Of a DNA stretch of 64,000 nt, positions 46,089 through 54,870 are shown piece by piece (within the stretch, counting starts at the first letter, position 1; the number at the start of each line of letters is the position of its first letter). The translations under genes were made by a program, and so were the position numbers. Below the pieces are notes generated by a model. The model searched no databases. It was not told where the DNA came from and saw only the letters and a program-made list of their open reading frames with translations. Origin of the DNA: UKL13-2 sp043744255 (GTDB lineage Bacteria > Pseudomonadota > Gammaproteobacteria > Burkholderiales > Usitatibacteraceae); the NCBI GenBank assembly GCA_043744255.1, contig JAYTVA010000079.1:1-64000 (forward strand), given 5' to 3'.

Positions 46089-47057
46089 ATGTACCCCTCA
46101 CTCCATTTTCGTTCTCTCCAGTTCACCGGCCTAAAGCCTGGCCCCCGCCTCATCATCACCGGCGCCGTGCACGGTAACGAAACCTGCGGCACGCGTGCGA
46201 TCAACCGCGTGCTCGACGACCTCGACCAAGGCCGCCTGCATATCGCCGCCGGCAGTGTCACCTTCGTGCCGATCACCAATCCACGCGCTTATCAACGCGG
46301 GGAGCGCAATGGCGATCGCAACCTCAATCGCAATCTCAACCCCACCGCCACGCCCGCCGATTTTGAGGATCACGTTGCCAACTGGTTGTGCCCGTTACTT
46401 GCGCAGCACGAAGTGTTACTCGACCTACATTCCACCCGCGCGCAGAATCCGCCGTTCGCCATGTTGGGCCCTAACAACAACAACGGCGAGTTGCAGCCGT
46501 TTCGGCATCATGCTGAAGAACGAGCATTGGCGCGGAGTTTGGGGGTGCAACGATTTGTCGATGGCTGGCTGGAGACCTACGCCGCCGGGGTCACGCGTCG
46601 GGTTGCGGAATCAAAACGCGCCGCCACCCCGTTAAACCCACTCAACACCGACGCACGTTACGGCGTCGGCACCACCGAATATATGCGCTCGGTCGGTGGC
46701 TATTCGATCACCCTCGAATGTGGGCAGCACGACGACCCTGCCTCGCCCGAGGTGGGCTACCGGGCGATTCGCAACACGCTGGCGCATCTCGGCATCAGCA
46801 ATGATGCGCCGCCCGCGCCGTTGAGCTCGCACGAAGGCTTGCACATGTACCAAGTGTTCGACCGCAACCACGCACTGGACGCGTTCGCGCGTCCGTGGGT
46901 AAGTTTTGATGAGTTGATGGCGGGTGATGTGATCGGCACGCGCCATGACGGCAGTACCATTGTCGCTGAAGCTGACGGCTGCATTTTGTTTCCAGACGCG
47001 AAGGCGCAGCCCGGCAACGAGTGGTTTTATTTGGCCAAACGTGCCAATATGTTTTGA
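46089..47057 (+). CDS. AstE/AspA-family zinc deacylase, second copy
   Basis: 322 residues. Zinc motif TGAVHGNETCG, a conserved NRNLNRNLNP segment like the catalytic arginine region of aspartoacylases, the LLDLHST ligand, and ECGQHDDP near the C-terminal third. The length equals its paralogue at 25461 but the sequences clearly differ. It should release an acyl group from an N-acyl amino acid. It is divergent from the MHYT kinase (162 bp between starts) and convergent with the SpmAB-like gene. Confidence 0.85.
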   Translation: MYPSLHFRSLQFTGLKPGPRLIITGAVHGNETCGTRAINRVLDDLDQGRLHIAAGSVTFVPITNPRAYQRGERNGDRNLNRNLNPTATPADFEDHVANWLCPLLAQHEVLLDLHSTRAQNPPFAMLGPNNNNGELQPFRHHAEERALARSLGVQRFVDGWLETYAAGVTRRVAESKRAATPLNPLNTDARYGVGTTEYMRSVGGYSITLECGQHDDPASPEVGYRAIRNTLAHLGISNDAPPAPLSSHEGLHMYQVFDRNHALDAFARPWVSFDELMAGDVIGTRHDGSTIVAEADGCILFPDAKAQPGNEWFYLAKRANMF

Positions 47058-47099
47058 TGAAACCCAGCGCCAGTGCTTGAGTTTCAGGGTGTAACGTGG

Positions 47100-48338
47100 T
47101 CAGTGAAAAAACAAATACGCCACCCAAATCGCCGCGATCACGCCGGAGAATTCCGCAAGCAAACCAAACGTGATTGAGTAGCGCGTCTTACTCACGCCCA
47201 CTGAGCCGAAGTACAGCGCGACGATATAAAACGTCGTATCGGCCGAGCCCTGAAAAATCGCCGACAGGCGGCCGACGAACGAATCCACGCCGTAGGTTTT
47301 CATTGCGTCAATCATCATCGCGCGCGCGCCGCTGCCGCTGATCGGCTTCATCAATGCGGTGGGTAATGCGGGCGTGAAGTCAGTGTTGAAACCGAGCTGA
47401 GTGACGACCCACGTGAAGCCGCTGACGATGAACCCCAGCACACCAGAATTGCGCAGCACGCTGATGGCGACCAGCATGCCGACGAGGTAAGGAATAATCA
47501 TCAGCGAAGTTTGAATGCCGCCCTTGGCGCCCTCGATGAACGCCTCATACACATTGATTTTTTTCGCGAGCCCCCACGCGATGAAGCCAACCACCACCGA
47601 CAGCAACAACAAATTGCTCACCACCTTCGACACCAGCGTGATGTCAGCCTTGCTCAAGTAGTGGCTCATGTGATACACGAGGCCAAATATTGCCGCCGAC
47701 AAACCACCCAGCCAGCCGATCACCACCCGGTCAAACAAATTGATGCGCTGCTTGATCGCAACCGCGACCAAGCCAACCAAGGTCGCTACATAGGTTGCGA
47801 TCATGCACGGGATAAAAATATCCGACGGGTCTTGCGCACCGAGAATCGCGCGCTGCGCAATCACCGCCAAGGGAATCAATGTGAGGCCAGAGGCGTGCAA
47901 TACAAGAAACATAATCTGCGCATTGCTCGCGGTATCCTTGGTCGGATTCAACGATTGCAGACTCTCCATCGCCTTCAAGCCAAATGGGGTCGCGGCGTTA
48001 TCGAGCCCTAAAAAATTCGCCGAGAAATTCATCACCATGTGACCAGTGGCGGGATGATCTTTCGGCACCTCTGGGAAGATGCGCGAAAAAAACGGCGCGA
48101 TGATCTTGGCGACAAGTTTGATCGCACCCGCTTTTTCGCCAATGCTCAAAATGCCCAACCACAATGTCATCACGCCGGCCAGCGGCAACGCGATTTCCAT
48201 CACGCCCAGCTTGGCCGACTCAAACGTGCCATCGACGATTTTCTTGAACACTTCCGTGTCGCCGAGGAACAGCCACTGCGCCAGCGCGGCAATAAAGCCG
48301 ACGATAAAAAAGCCAGCCCAGATGTAGGTGAGTGTCAT
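47100..48338 (-). CDS. Fused SpmA-SpmB-like nucleoside-recognition membrane protein
   Basis: 412 residues and about ten hydrophobic segments, made of two halves that each resemble a Gate/nucleoside-recognition domain. The first half matches SpmA (MNFSANFLGLDNAATPFGLK), the second SpmB (MKPISGSGARAMMID and FQGSADTTFYIVALYFGSVG). In spore formers these are two proteins for spore-core dehydration. Non-spore-forming bacteria often carry the fused form, presumably as a transporter or channel of unknown substrate. It stands next to a peptide-type binding protein gene on the same strand, separated by a repeat. Confidence 0.85.
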   Translation of the reverse strand: MTLTYIWAGFFIVGFIAALAQWLFLGDTEVFKKIVDGTFESAKLGVMEIALPLAGVMTLWLGILSIGEKAGAIKLVAKIIAPFFSRIFPEVPKDHPATGHMVMNFSANFLGLDNAATPFGLKAMESLQSLNPTKDTASNAQIMFLVLHASGLTLIPLAVIAQRAILGAQDPSDIFIPCMIATYVATLVGLVAVAIKQRINLFDRVVIGWLGGLSAAIFGLVYHMSHYLSKADITLVSKVVSNLLLLSVVVGFIAWGLAKKINVYEAFIEGAKGGIQTSLMIIPYLVGMLVAISVLRNSGVLGFIVSGFTWVVTQLGFNTDFTPALPTALMKPISGSGARAMMIDAMKTYGVDSFVGRLSAIFQGSADTTFYIVALYFGSVGVSKTRYSITFGLLAEFSGVIAAIWVAYLFFH

Positions 48339-48384
48339 TTTTCTCTCAATCTGTTTTGGTTAGCGTTGCCGTGAGTTGCGCACC

Positions 48385-48491
48385 GTAAATCCCCCAGTCA
48401 CCTCAACGCGAGGCAGCGCATAGTGCTGCCCCCTTTAGAAAAGGGGGCAATGCTCCGTGGTGCTTAACCTGAGAAGAATGGGGGGATTTTC
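48385..48491. repeat. Palindromic repeat family A, copy 4
   Basis: AAATCCCCC (48387-48395) and GGGGGATTT (48481-48489) flank a central hairpin of a GCCCCCTTT/AAAGGGGGC type (about 48425-48453). Structure as in copies 2 and 3, about 107 bp. It lies between the SpmAB-like gene and the binding-protein gene, both on the minus strand. Confidence 0.75.
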
Positions 48492-48561
48492 GGGGGTGAA
48501 CATCGAGAGAAAACTAGCCAAATCCTAACAACGGCAGGTATCTCCAGCTATTTTCAACTTT

Positions 48562-50151
48562 CTACTTCACCTGAATCCAAAGCGGCGCAAATTTATTATC
48601 CGAGCGATGCACCACCGAGACGTTAGCGCGCGTGACCCAGGGAATCACTTGCCGATGCAGCGGAATCACCAGCACTTCATTCTTTACCAGCTCACCCGCC
48701 TTCACCATCAGCGCCTGCCGCTTCACCAAATCGATTTCTGATTCGGCGTTGTCAATCAGCGCGTCCAGATTCGTATTCTTGAAATTGCCGTAGTTGGTTT
48801 CGCCGGCACCCTTGTCGTTGAGGCTGTGGAACAACGGTTTGAGCGTAAACATCGCGTCGCGATTGTTGTCGCCCCAACCTTGCATGCACACCGAGAACTC
48901 CTTCTTGGGCGTACGTGCAAAGTACTGCGCTTTGGGCATCGCATCGACCTTCACATTCAGACCGATCTTCGCCCACATCGCCGCGAGTGCCACGCAAATC
49001 TTTTCATCGTTCACGTAACGATCATTCGGGCAATGTAGGGTAAAGCCGAAGCCGCTTGGATAGCCCGCTTCAGCCAGTAATTTTTTCGCGCCATCCACGC
49101 TGTAGGCAAAACGTGTTTCTAGGGCGGCCGGGAAGCCCTCGCCTTTTGGATTCGGAAACGCCAGCGCGGTCGGCGTGGACAAGCCGCGCATTACTTGCGT
49201 CTTGATCGCATGAATGTCGATCGCCTGATAAAGCGCCATGCGCACGCGTTTGTCCTTAAACGGGTTCTTGCCCTTCACATCGGAAAACAGCAACTCGTCG
49301 CGCGCCTGGTCCAGCGCAATCGAGATGATGCGCATCTCATCCCCCTCCCAAACCTTCAGCGTCGGATCCTGCTTCAGCCGAATCACGTCCTGTGGTGATG
49401 GGTCGAGGACGAAATCAATCTCCCCAGATTTCAATGCCGCCAGCCGTGTAACGTCGCTGCTAATTGGCCGGTATTCGATGGTGTCGATATTGCTCTGTGA
49501 GCGCTTATCGGCAATCCCCCACCACGACGGGTTTTTGGTGTGCACCATCTTCACGCCCGGCTCATGCGACACCAGCTTGTATGGCCCCGTACCCATGGCG
49601 TTCTTTGATGCGAACGTCACCTCTTTGGACGTGAAGTCCTGCGGTGCAACCGCGTTGTTCGCTTCCGCCCATTTTTTGCTCATGATCGGCACTTCGCCAA
49701 TCGAAATCATCGCAATCGGATTCGGCTGCGGGGTGGTGAACTCCACCGTGTGGGAGTCAATCTTCCTCGCCACGCCAGCGGGAATCGCATAAGTCTTGAA
49801 CTGTGTGGACTTAGCCGCGCGCGCAAACGAAAACACCACATCATCGGCTGTCATTGGTGTGCCGTCCTGAAACTTCACGCCTTTGCGTAAGCTCACCACC
49901 CGCACCGTTGGGCTCACCGTTTTCCACGAGGTTGCGAGCCAAGGCGTGGGTGCCATATCCTTGCCCGGCTGGATCAAGCGTTCATAGACGAGACTATTGA
50001 TCGACTTGGTAAACGACTCGTCCTGCCCATGCGGGTCTTGGGTAGTGGTATCGCCCTTGCTCGCCCAGCGGAGCGTTTTCGCTGACACGTCGAAGGCGGC
50101 AACCGCAGACCAGCTCAATAAACCCAACAACACAATGCGAAACAACATCAT
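48562..50151 (-). CDS. Peptide-type ABC solute-binding protein (SBP_bac_5)
   Basis: 529-residue periplasmic binding protein. A signal peptide (IVLLGLLSWSAVAAFDVSA) is followed by the RWASKGDTTTQDPHGQ N-terminus and the FQDGTPMTADDVVFSF signature of the DppA/OppA cluster. No permease or ATPase is adjacent. It is the only peptide-type binding protein in the window and could serve the DppBCDF-type system at 20.4-24.5 kb, which lacks one. Alternatively it serves cell-wall peptide uptake, since it is divergent from the amino-sugar cluster. Its ATG is 222 bp from the divergent kinase start. Confidence 0.88.
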   Translation of the reverse strand: MMLFRIVLLGLLSWSAVAAFDVSAKTLRWASKGDTTTQDPHGQDESFTKSINSLVYERLIQPGKDMAPTPWLATSWKTVSPTVRVVSLRKGVKFQDGTPMTADDVVFSFARAAKSTQFKTYAIPAGVARKIDSHTVEFTTPQPNPIAMISIGEVPIMSKKWAEANNAVAPQDFTSKEVTFASKNAMGTGPYKLVSHEPGVKMVHTKNPSWWGIADKRSQSNIDTIEYRPISSDVTRLAALKSGEIDFVLDPSPQDVIRLKQDPTLKVWEGDEMRIISIALDQARDELLFSDVKGKNPFKDKRVRMALYQAIDIHAIKTQVMRGLSTPTALAFPNPKGEGFPAALETRFAYSVDGAKKLLAEAGYPSGFGFTLHCPNDRYVNDEKICVALAAMWAKIGLNVKVDAMPKAQYFARTPKKEFSVCMQGWGDNNRDAMFTLKPLFHSLNDKGAGETNYGNFKNTNLDALIDNAESEIDLVKRQALMVKAGELVKNEVLVIPLHRQVIPWVTRANVSVVHRSDNKFAPLWIQVK

Positions 50152-50285
50152 GACCGTCTCCTAAGAAGGAAGAATTTTGAATTAGTGAAATCAAGTTTAG
50201 GTGATAGCAACGTAACGACACGAGTGTAGGTGACAACGACCAATTTCACCACGGTCCCCACCCCGAAGCAAAGCCGCATACCGCT

Positions 50286-50321
50286 TTGACTTGGCGACTT
50301 ACTTTGGTATTAAACTGGTGC
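50286..50321 (+). promoter_or_regulatory. Promoter and candidate GntR operator of the nag operon
   Basis: TTGACT (50286-50291), 16 bp, TATTAA (50308-50313) is a plausible sigma-70 promoter. Overlapping the -10 are two direct half-sites, TGGTAT (50305-50310) and TGGTGC (50316-50321), 11 bp apart. The same arrangement occurs before murQ. Confidence 0.6.
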
Positions 50322-50373
50322 TATCCTAAACGAAATTGACCCATCAAGCGCGCCACGGTAGAAGTGCCAAAAC

Positions 50374-51276
50374 ATGACTGAATTCCTGATTGGTGTTGAT
50401 GGTGGCGGCAGCGGAACCCGTGCCCGCATTGCCCACGCCAATGAACCCGACAAATCACTCGGCCTCGGCCATGCGGGCCCATCGGCCTTGCGACAAGGCG
50501 TAGACAACGCATGGGCACAGATTGACTTAGCGATCCGCGCCGCCTTCGCCGATGCAAAACTCCCCGTCCCAACATGGTCGCGCTGCGCTTTGGGCGCGGG
50601 ACTATCCGGCGTCAGCGCCCGCGCGCTTCGCGAACAATTTATTGCCCAAAACCCTGGTTTTTCGCACCTCACCATCGACACCGACGGCTTCGTCACCTTG
50701 CTCGGTGCCCACGGCGGCGCGCCCGGCGCTGTGGTCGCCATCGGCACTGGCAGCGTCGGCGAAGTATTGCGCGCCGACGGCAGCCGTGAGGTGGTCAGTG
50801 GCTGGGGTTTCCCGGTAGGTGACGAAGGCAGCGGCGCGTGGATGGGGTTGCACGCAATGCAAGTCGCGCAAGCGGCGATGGATCGACGCACCGCGACCGG
50901 TGCCTTGGCACAGCACATCTGGGCAACGGCGGGCGCGAACCGTGAAGCACTGCAAGCTTGGTCTAGTAGCGCAGGCCAATACGCGTACGCACAACTCGCG
51001 CCCATCGTGTTCGATACCGCCGCCGAAGACGCCGCCGCCGAAAATATTTTACGTGAGGCCACGACGGCGATAGAAACGATCATCCGCACGCTGGATCGCG
51101 ACGCACAACTACCAATGGTGATTGCGGGTAGTCTTGGTACGCGCCTCAGTGCGCGGCTCAGCACGCAGCTACGGTCAAACACCAAGTTGGTGGCGGCACA
51201 AGCCGACGCTGCCGCTGGCGCGCTCACACTCATCGCCACGCACCTTAAACGTAACGCCAAGCTGGCTCAACAATGA
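50374..51276 (+). CDS. BadF/BadG-family amino-sugar kinase (GlcNAc/MurNAc type)
   Basis: 300-residue ASKHA kinase. Phosphate 1 motif LIGVDGGGSGTRARI, adenosine and phosphate 2 region AVVAIGTGSVGEV, and the GWGFPVGDEGSGAW block are typical of N-acetylglucosamine kinases of the BadF group, whose members can also act on MurNAc or glucosamine. Context (NagA, deaminase, MurQ, AmpG) supports a role in phosphorylating recycled amino sugars. It is the first gene of the operon and overlaps the regulator by four bases. Confidence 0.87.
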   Translation: MTEFLIGVDGGGSGTRARIAHANEPDKSLGLGHAGPSALRQGVDNAWAQIDLAIRAAFADAKLPVPTWSRCALGAGLSGVSARALREQFIAQNPGFSHLTIDTDGFVTLLGAHGGAPGAVVAIGTGSVGEVLRADGSREVVSGWGFPVGDEGSGAWMGLHAMQVAQAAMDRRTATGALAQHIWATAGANREALQAWSSSAGQYAYAQLAPIVFDTAAEDAAAENILREATTAIETIIRTLDRDAQLPMVIAGSLGTRLSARLSTQLRSNTKLVAAQADAAAGALTLIATHLKRNAKLAQQ

Positions 51277-52031
51277 ACAAAAGCAGCATGCTCGAATTCG
51301 CGCCCGACGCCAACGACAACTCGCCGCTGTATTTGCAGTTGGCGCGCAAACTGGGTGATGCGATTCACGACGGGCGCTTTCAGGTACACGAAGCGCTGCC
51401 CTCGGAACGCGCGCTCTCGGATGGCTTGCGACTCTCGCGCGTCACCGCCCGCAAAGCCATCGACCAATTGGTCAAAGAAGGCCTCATTGTCCGGCGGCGC
51501 GGCTCGGGTAACTACATCGCGCCGCGCGGCGAACAGCCGCATATCGAATTACCGTTATCGCGCCTCACCAGTTTTTCTGAGGAGTTGCAGCGCCGCGGCT
51601 ATCAGCCAAGCTCGCGTTGGCTCACGCGCGAAATTCGCGTTGCCGCCCCCGATGAACTACTGAGCCTCGGCCTCTCGCCCGGCACCAAAGTCGCGCGCCT
51701 CGAACGGTTGCGCTTGGCCGACGACGTGGTAGTCGCGTTCGAAGTCAGTGTGCTGCCCCACACCATCGTGCCGCAGCCACAAAAAGTTACCGGCTCGCTC
51801 TATGAATATCTCGCGCAAAAGGGTGCCGCACCGATGCGTGCGCTGCAACACATCCGTGCACTCAACGCCTCGGCGAGGCTCGCCGAACAACTCGATCTAC
51901 CGGTCGGTAGAGCGGTGCTGTTCATCACCCGCGTCGGCTATTTGGAATCGGGACAAGCGGTCGAGCTCACCCATTCATATTGCCGCACCGACTACTACGA
52001 CTTCGTCGCTGAAATGCGCCGTGACGGTTAG
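51273..52031 (+). CDS. GntR/HutC-family transcriptional regulator
   Basis: 252 residues. N-terminal winged HTH (SERALSDGLRLSRVTARKAI) and a C-terminal UTRA ligand-binding domain. HutC-type regulators next to nagA usually respond to GlcNAc-6-P or GlcN-6-P and repress the amino-sugar genes. It is inside the operon, so it probably controls itself. The TGGTAT repeats upstream of the kinase and of murQ are its best candidate sites. Confidence 0.9.
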   Translation: MNKSSMLEFAPDANDNSPLYLQLARKLGDAIHDGRFQVHEALPSERALSDGLRLSRVTARKAIDQLVKEGLIVRRRGSGNYIAPRGEQPHIELPLSRLTSFSEELQRRGYQPSSRWLTREIRVAAPDELLSLGLSPGTKVARLERLRLADDVVVAFEVSVLPHTIVPQPQKVTGSLYEYLAQKGAAPMRALQHIRALNASARLAEQLDLPVGRAVLFITRVGYLESGQAVELTHSYCRTDYYDFVAEMRRDG

Positions 52032-52034
52032 GCC

Positions 52035-53150
52035 ATGAAAACGATTGACGGTCATATCCTGACGCCCGCCGGGTTTATCGCGGGCGCAGTGTCGCTCGGA
52101 AACGACGGACGCATCGCGGCCATTGCGGGCGAGGCCGTCACTGAGACCGTGGTGCGTGATGGCAAGCGGCCAATCATCCTGCCCGGCTTCATCGACCTGC
52201 ATGTCCACGGCGGCGGCGGGCGCGACACCATGGAAGGCGGGGATGCGATCAATGCCATCGCGCGTACGCATGCCGCGCACGGCACCACCTCGCTATTGGC
52301 CACCACCATGACCGCACCGAGCGAGGATCTCGACCTCGCGTTTGCCGGGCTTGGCGCGCATTGCGCCGCACCGCGCGCGCGCGATTGCGCGCGGGTATTG
52401 GGCGTGCATCTCGAAGGGCCCTATATCAATCAAGCCATGCTTGGTGCGCAACCGGATTTTGCGCGTCCCGCGTCGATCTCTGAGTTAGCGCGCTTGAACG
52501 CCATCGCGCCGATTCGCCTCATCACGCTCGCCCCCGAAGTGCCGGGCAATATGGAACTGATCGCGCCGCTGTGCCGCGCGGGATACCGTGTGCAAATCGG
52601 CCACAGCGCGGGCAGTTACGAAGATGGGGTCAATGCACTCGCAGCGGGGGCCGGCGGCTTCACGCATTTGTTCAACGCCATGACCGGCATGCATCATCGT
52701 AAACCGGGCATGGTGGGGGCGGCCTTGGCGCACGCGGAGTTCTCAGAAATCATTCCCGATCTGTTGCATGTGCATGTTGGCGCGATGCACGTAGCGCTGC
52801 GCTCGATCCCCAGGTTGTTTTGCGTCACCGACTCCACCTCTGCTACCGGTATGCCTGATGGCAAATACCGCTTGGGTCGCCACACGGTGAGCAAATGTAT
52901 GGGCGGCGTGCGCCTCGCCGATGGCACGTTGGCGGGCTCCACCTTGACAATGGATCAAGCGCTCAAAAATCTGGTCAATCAGTTGTCGCTGTCACTCGTG
53001 GATGCCTCGCGTCGCGTTTCTACCAATGCCGCCGACTATCTCGGCTTAGCTGATCGTGGACGCATCGCCGTCGGTGCCTTTGCGGATCTCGTCATGTTGG
53101 ATCGCGATCTCAATCTCAACGCAGTCTATGTCGAGGGTACGCCAATTTGA
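52035..53150 (+). CDS. nagA: N-acetylglucosamine-6-phosphate deacetylase
   Basis: 371-residue amidohydrolase that deacetylates GlcNAc-6-P. Metal and active-site motifs: GFIDLHVHGGGG, LGVHLEGPYIN, QIGHSAGSYEDG, FTHLFNAMTGMHHRKPG, and the FCVTDSTSATGMPDG block with the catalytic Asp. It starts three bases after the regulator and overlaps the deaminase gene by four bases. Intact. Confidence 0.96.
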   Translation: MKTIDGHILTPAGFIAGAVSLGNDGRIAAIAGEAVTETVVRDGKRPIILPGFIDLHVHGGGGRDTMEGGDAINAIARTHAAHGTTSLLATTMTAPSEDLDLAFAGLGAHCAAPRARDCARVLGVHLEGPYINQAMLGAQPDFARPASISELARLNAIAPIRLITLAPEVPGNMELIAPLCRAGYRVQIGHSAGSYEDGVNALAAGAGGFTHLFNAMTGMHHRKPGMVGAALAHAEFSEIIPDLLHVHVGAMHVALRSIPRLFCVTDSTSATGMPDGKYRLGRHTVSKCMGGVRLADGTLAGSTLTMDQALKNLVNQLSLSLVDASRRVSTNAADYLGLADRGRIAVGAFADLVMLDRDLNLNAVYVEGTPI

Positions 53151-54169
53151 AATCGTTAATGTTGAGCGAGGCTGAGCAAGCACCTGAAGCCGTCGCCGAA
53201 CAACTTGCCGCGAACGATGGCGACTATCGGCGCTTTGCCGAATTGCTACGTGCGCCAACCGCCAACGCGTTTCTCACCGTCGCGCGTGGCAGCTCCGATC
53301 ACGCCGCACACTTCATGGCCTACCTCATCATGGCGCGCATGGGGCGGCTGGTGACATCACTTCCGATGTCGCTCATCACGCTCTATCAATCAAAAATTCA
53401 ATGCGCCGGATTGACCGCGATGGCGTTTTCGCAATCCGGCCAAAGCCCAGATTTGATCGCGCCGATGCGCTATTTCACCGACGGTGGTGCGGGCACCGCC
53501 GCGTTTGTTAATGACCCGGCATCTCCACTCGCCGTGGCTGCGCAATGGGTGTTCCCGTTATATGCGGGTGAAGAAAAAAGTGTCGCCGCCACCAAAAGTT
53601 TTATCGCGCAACTGGTCGCCGGTGCGCGCGTGGTGGCCGCATGGCAACGCGATGCGAAGTTTGAAACTGCGCTGCACAACTTGCCTGAACGCCTACGGCT
53701 CGCGGCCAACACCGATTGGTCAGCGGGCGTGGCGGCGTTCAAAGAGGTGCCGCAATTGTTGGTGATCGGGCGCGGCACCGGGCTTGCTGTGGCGATGGAA
53801 GCCGCGCTGAAGTTCAAAGAGACGTGCAGCATTCAAGCCGAAGCGTTTTCTGGCGCGGAAGTAAAACACGGGCCGATGGCGCTGATTGATTCAGGCTATC
53901 CGCTGTTGGTGTTCGCGCCGCGTGGCCCCGCGCATGTGGGGCTGGTGGCACTGGCGGAAGAGATGCGCGCACGCGGTGCCCGTGTGTTGCTGGCAGCCCC
54001 GGCGGGCACGCCAAACGTCAACCTACCGATTATTGAAACGGGGGCGGAAGAACTCGATTCGGTGTCGCTGATTCAAAGTTTTTATCCGATGGCGGAAGCC
54101 TTGGCACGCGCACGCGGCTACAACCCGGATCAGCCGAAATTTTTGGCGAAGGTCACCAAAACCGAATGA
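53147..54169 (+). CDS. SIS-domain glucosamine-6-phosphate deaminase (NagB-II type)
   Basis: 340 residues with two SIS domains, like the isomerase half of GlmS. Sugar-phosphate binding is seen in ARGSSDHAAHF, SQSGQSPDLI, GEEKSVAATKSF, GRGTGLAVAMEAALKFKET and EVKHGPMALID. It lacks the glutaminase domain, which marks it as NagB-II/AgaS rather than GlmS. It converts GlcN-6-P to fructose-6-P and ammonia. TTG start overlapping the nagA stop. It converges with the nanE remnant 7 bp away. Confidence 0.92.
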   Translation: MKSLMLSEAEQAPEAVAEQLAANDGDYRRFAELLRAPTANAFLTVARGSSDHAAHFMAYLIMARMGRLVTSLPMSLITLYQSKIQCAGLTAMAFSQSGQSPDLIAPMRYFTDGGAGTAAFVNDPASPLAVAAQWVFPLYAGEEKSVAATKSFIAQLVAGARVVAAWQRDAKFETALHNLPERLRLAANTDWSAGVAAFKEVPQLLVIGRGTGLAVAMEAALKFKETCSIQAEAFSGAEVKHGPMALIDSGYPLLVFAPRGPAHVGLVALAEEMRARGARVLLAAPAGTPNVNLPIIETGAEELDSVSLIQSFYPMAEALARARGYNPDQPKFLAKVTKTE

Positions 54170-54176
54170 AACCTGC

Positions 54177-54846
54177 TCAGCGATTAGCAAACCAACTGGT
54201 GATGACCTCGGTACGGGTAATCGCGGTGCCGACCGTGACCGCCCATGCGCCGCAGCGTCGCGCTTCGGCCACTTGGGCTGGCGTGTTAAACCGCCCCTCG
54301 GCCATCACGCGCAGCACCGTTTTGCTCAAGCGCGCCAGCAGCGCAAAATCCGGTGCCTGCGGAATTTCACCGCCGGTGTAGCCCGATAAGGTCGTGCCAA
54401 TAATGTCAAAGCCCATCGCGTGTGCAGCCATCGCATCGTCTGCGGTGCTGCAATCGGCCATCGCCAGCGCGCCACCGGCACGGATGGCGGTCAGTAGGTC
54501 GGTGAGTGCAACCGGACGCGCGCGCGGTGCCATCCACCGCCACGATGTCAGCACCGGCGTGAACGAGGTCATGAACATCCTGCAACCACGGCGTGATGCG
54601 CACGTGCGAATCGGCGAGGTCGCGTTTGACGATGCCGATGATCGGCGCGTCAATCACCGCACCAACCAGTGCCACGCGTTTGGCTCCCTCGATCCGCACC
54701 GCGTTCGCGCCACCGATCACGGCGGCGTGGGCGAGGGCGACCACGATGTCATCACGATCCATCGGCCCGTCGTCAACGGGCTGGCAGGAAACGACGAGAC
54801 CGTTGGCGAGTCGCGAGTCGAGCGTGGTGAGGTTGCGAAATTTCAT
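54177..54846 (-). pseudogene. nanE: N-acetylmannosamine-6-phosphate 2-epimerase NanE, frameshifted
   Basis: A full-length NanE is readable only if the frame is changed once. The first part (from the ATG at 54846) runs through IIGIVKRDLADSHVRITP and DIVAVDGTAR. The second part continues in another frame with RPVALTDLL, MADCSTADD, GFDIIGTTLSGYTGG and WAVTVGTAITR. The switch falls in a CG dinucleotide run (54517-54526). Restoring two bases would rejoin the frames. The enzyme converts ManNAc-6-P to GlcNAc-6-P, feeding NagA. The cause may be a recent mutation, slippage or a sequencing error. Confidence 0.9.
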
Positions 54847-54870
54847 GGCTGGGCAAGGAGAGTGAACGGG

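Noticed and set aside
52380..52400. GC-dinucleotide run in nagA as a possible second frameshift site
   Set aside because: The nagA frame continues through it with all conserved motifs in place, so it is intact.
54394..54870. Long N-terminal extension of the sugar-binding protein
   Set aside because: It is antisense to nanE. The signal peptide and an AAGGAG ribosome-binding site place the real start near 54871.
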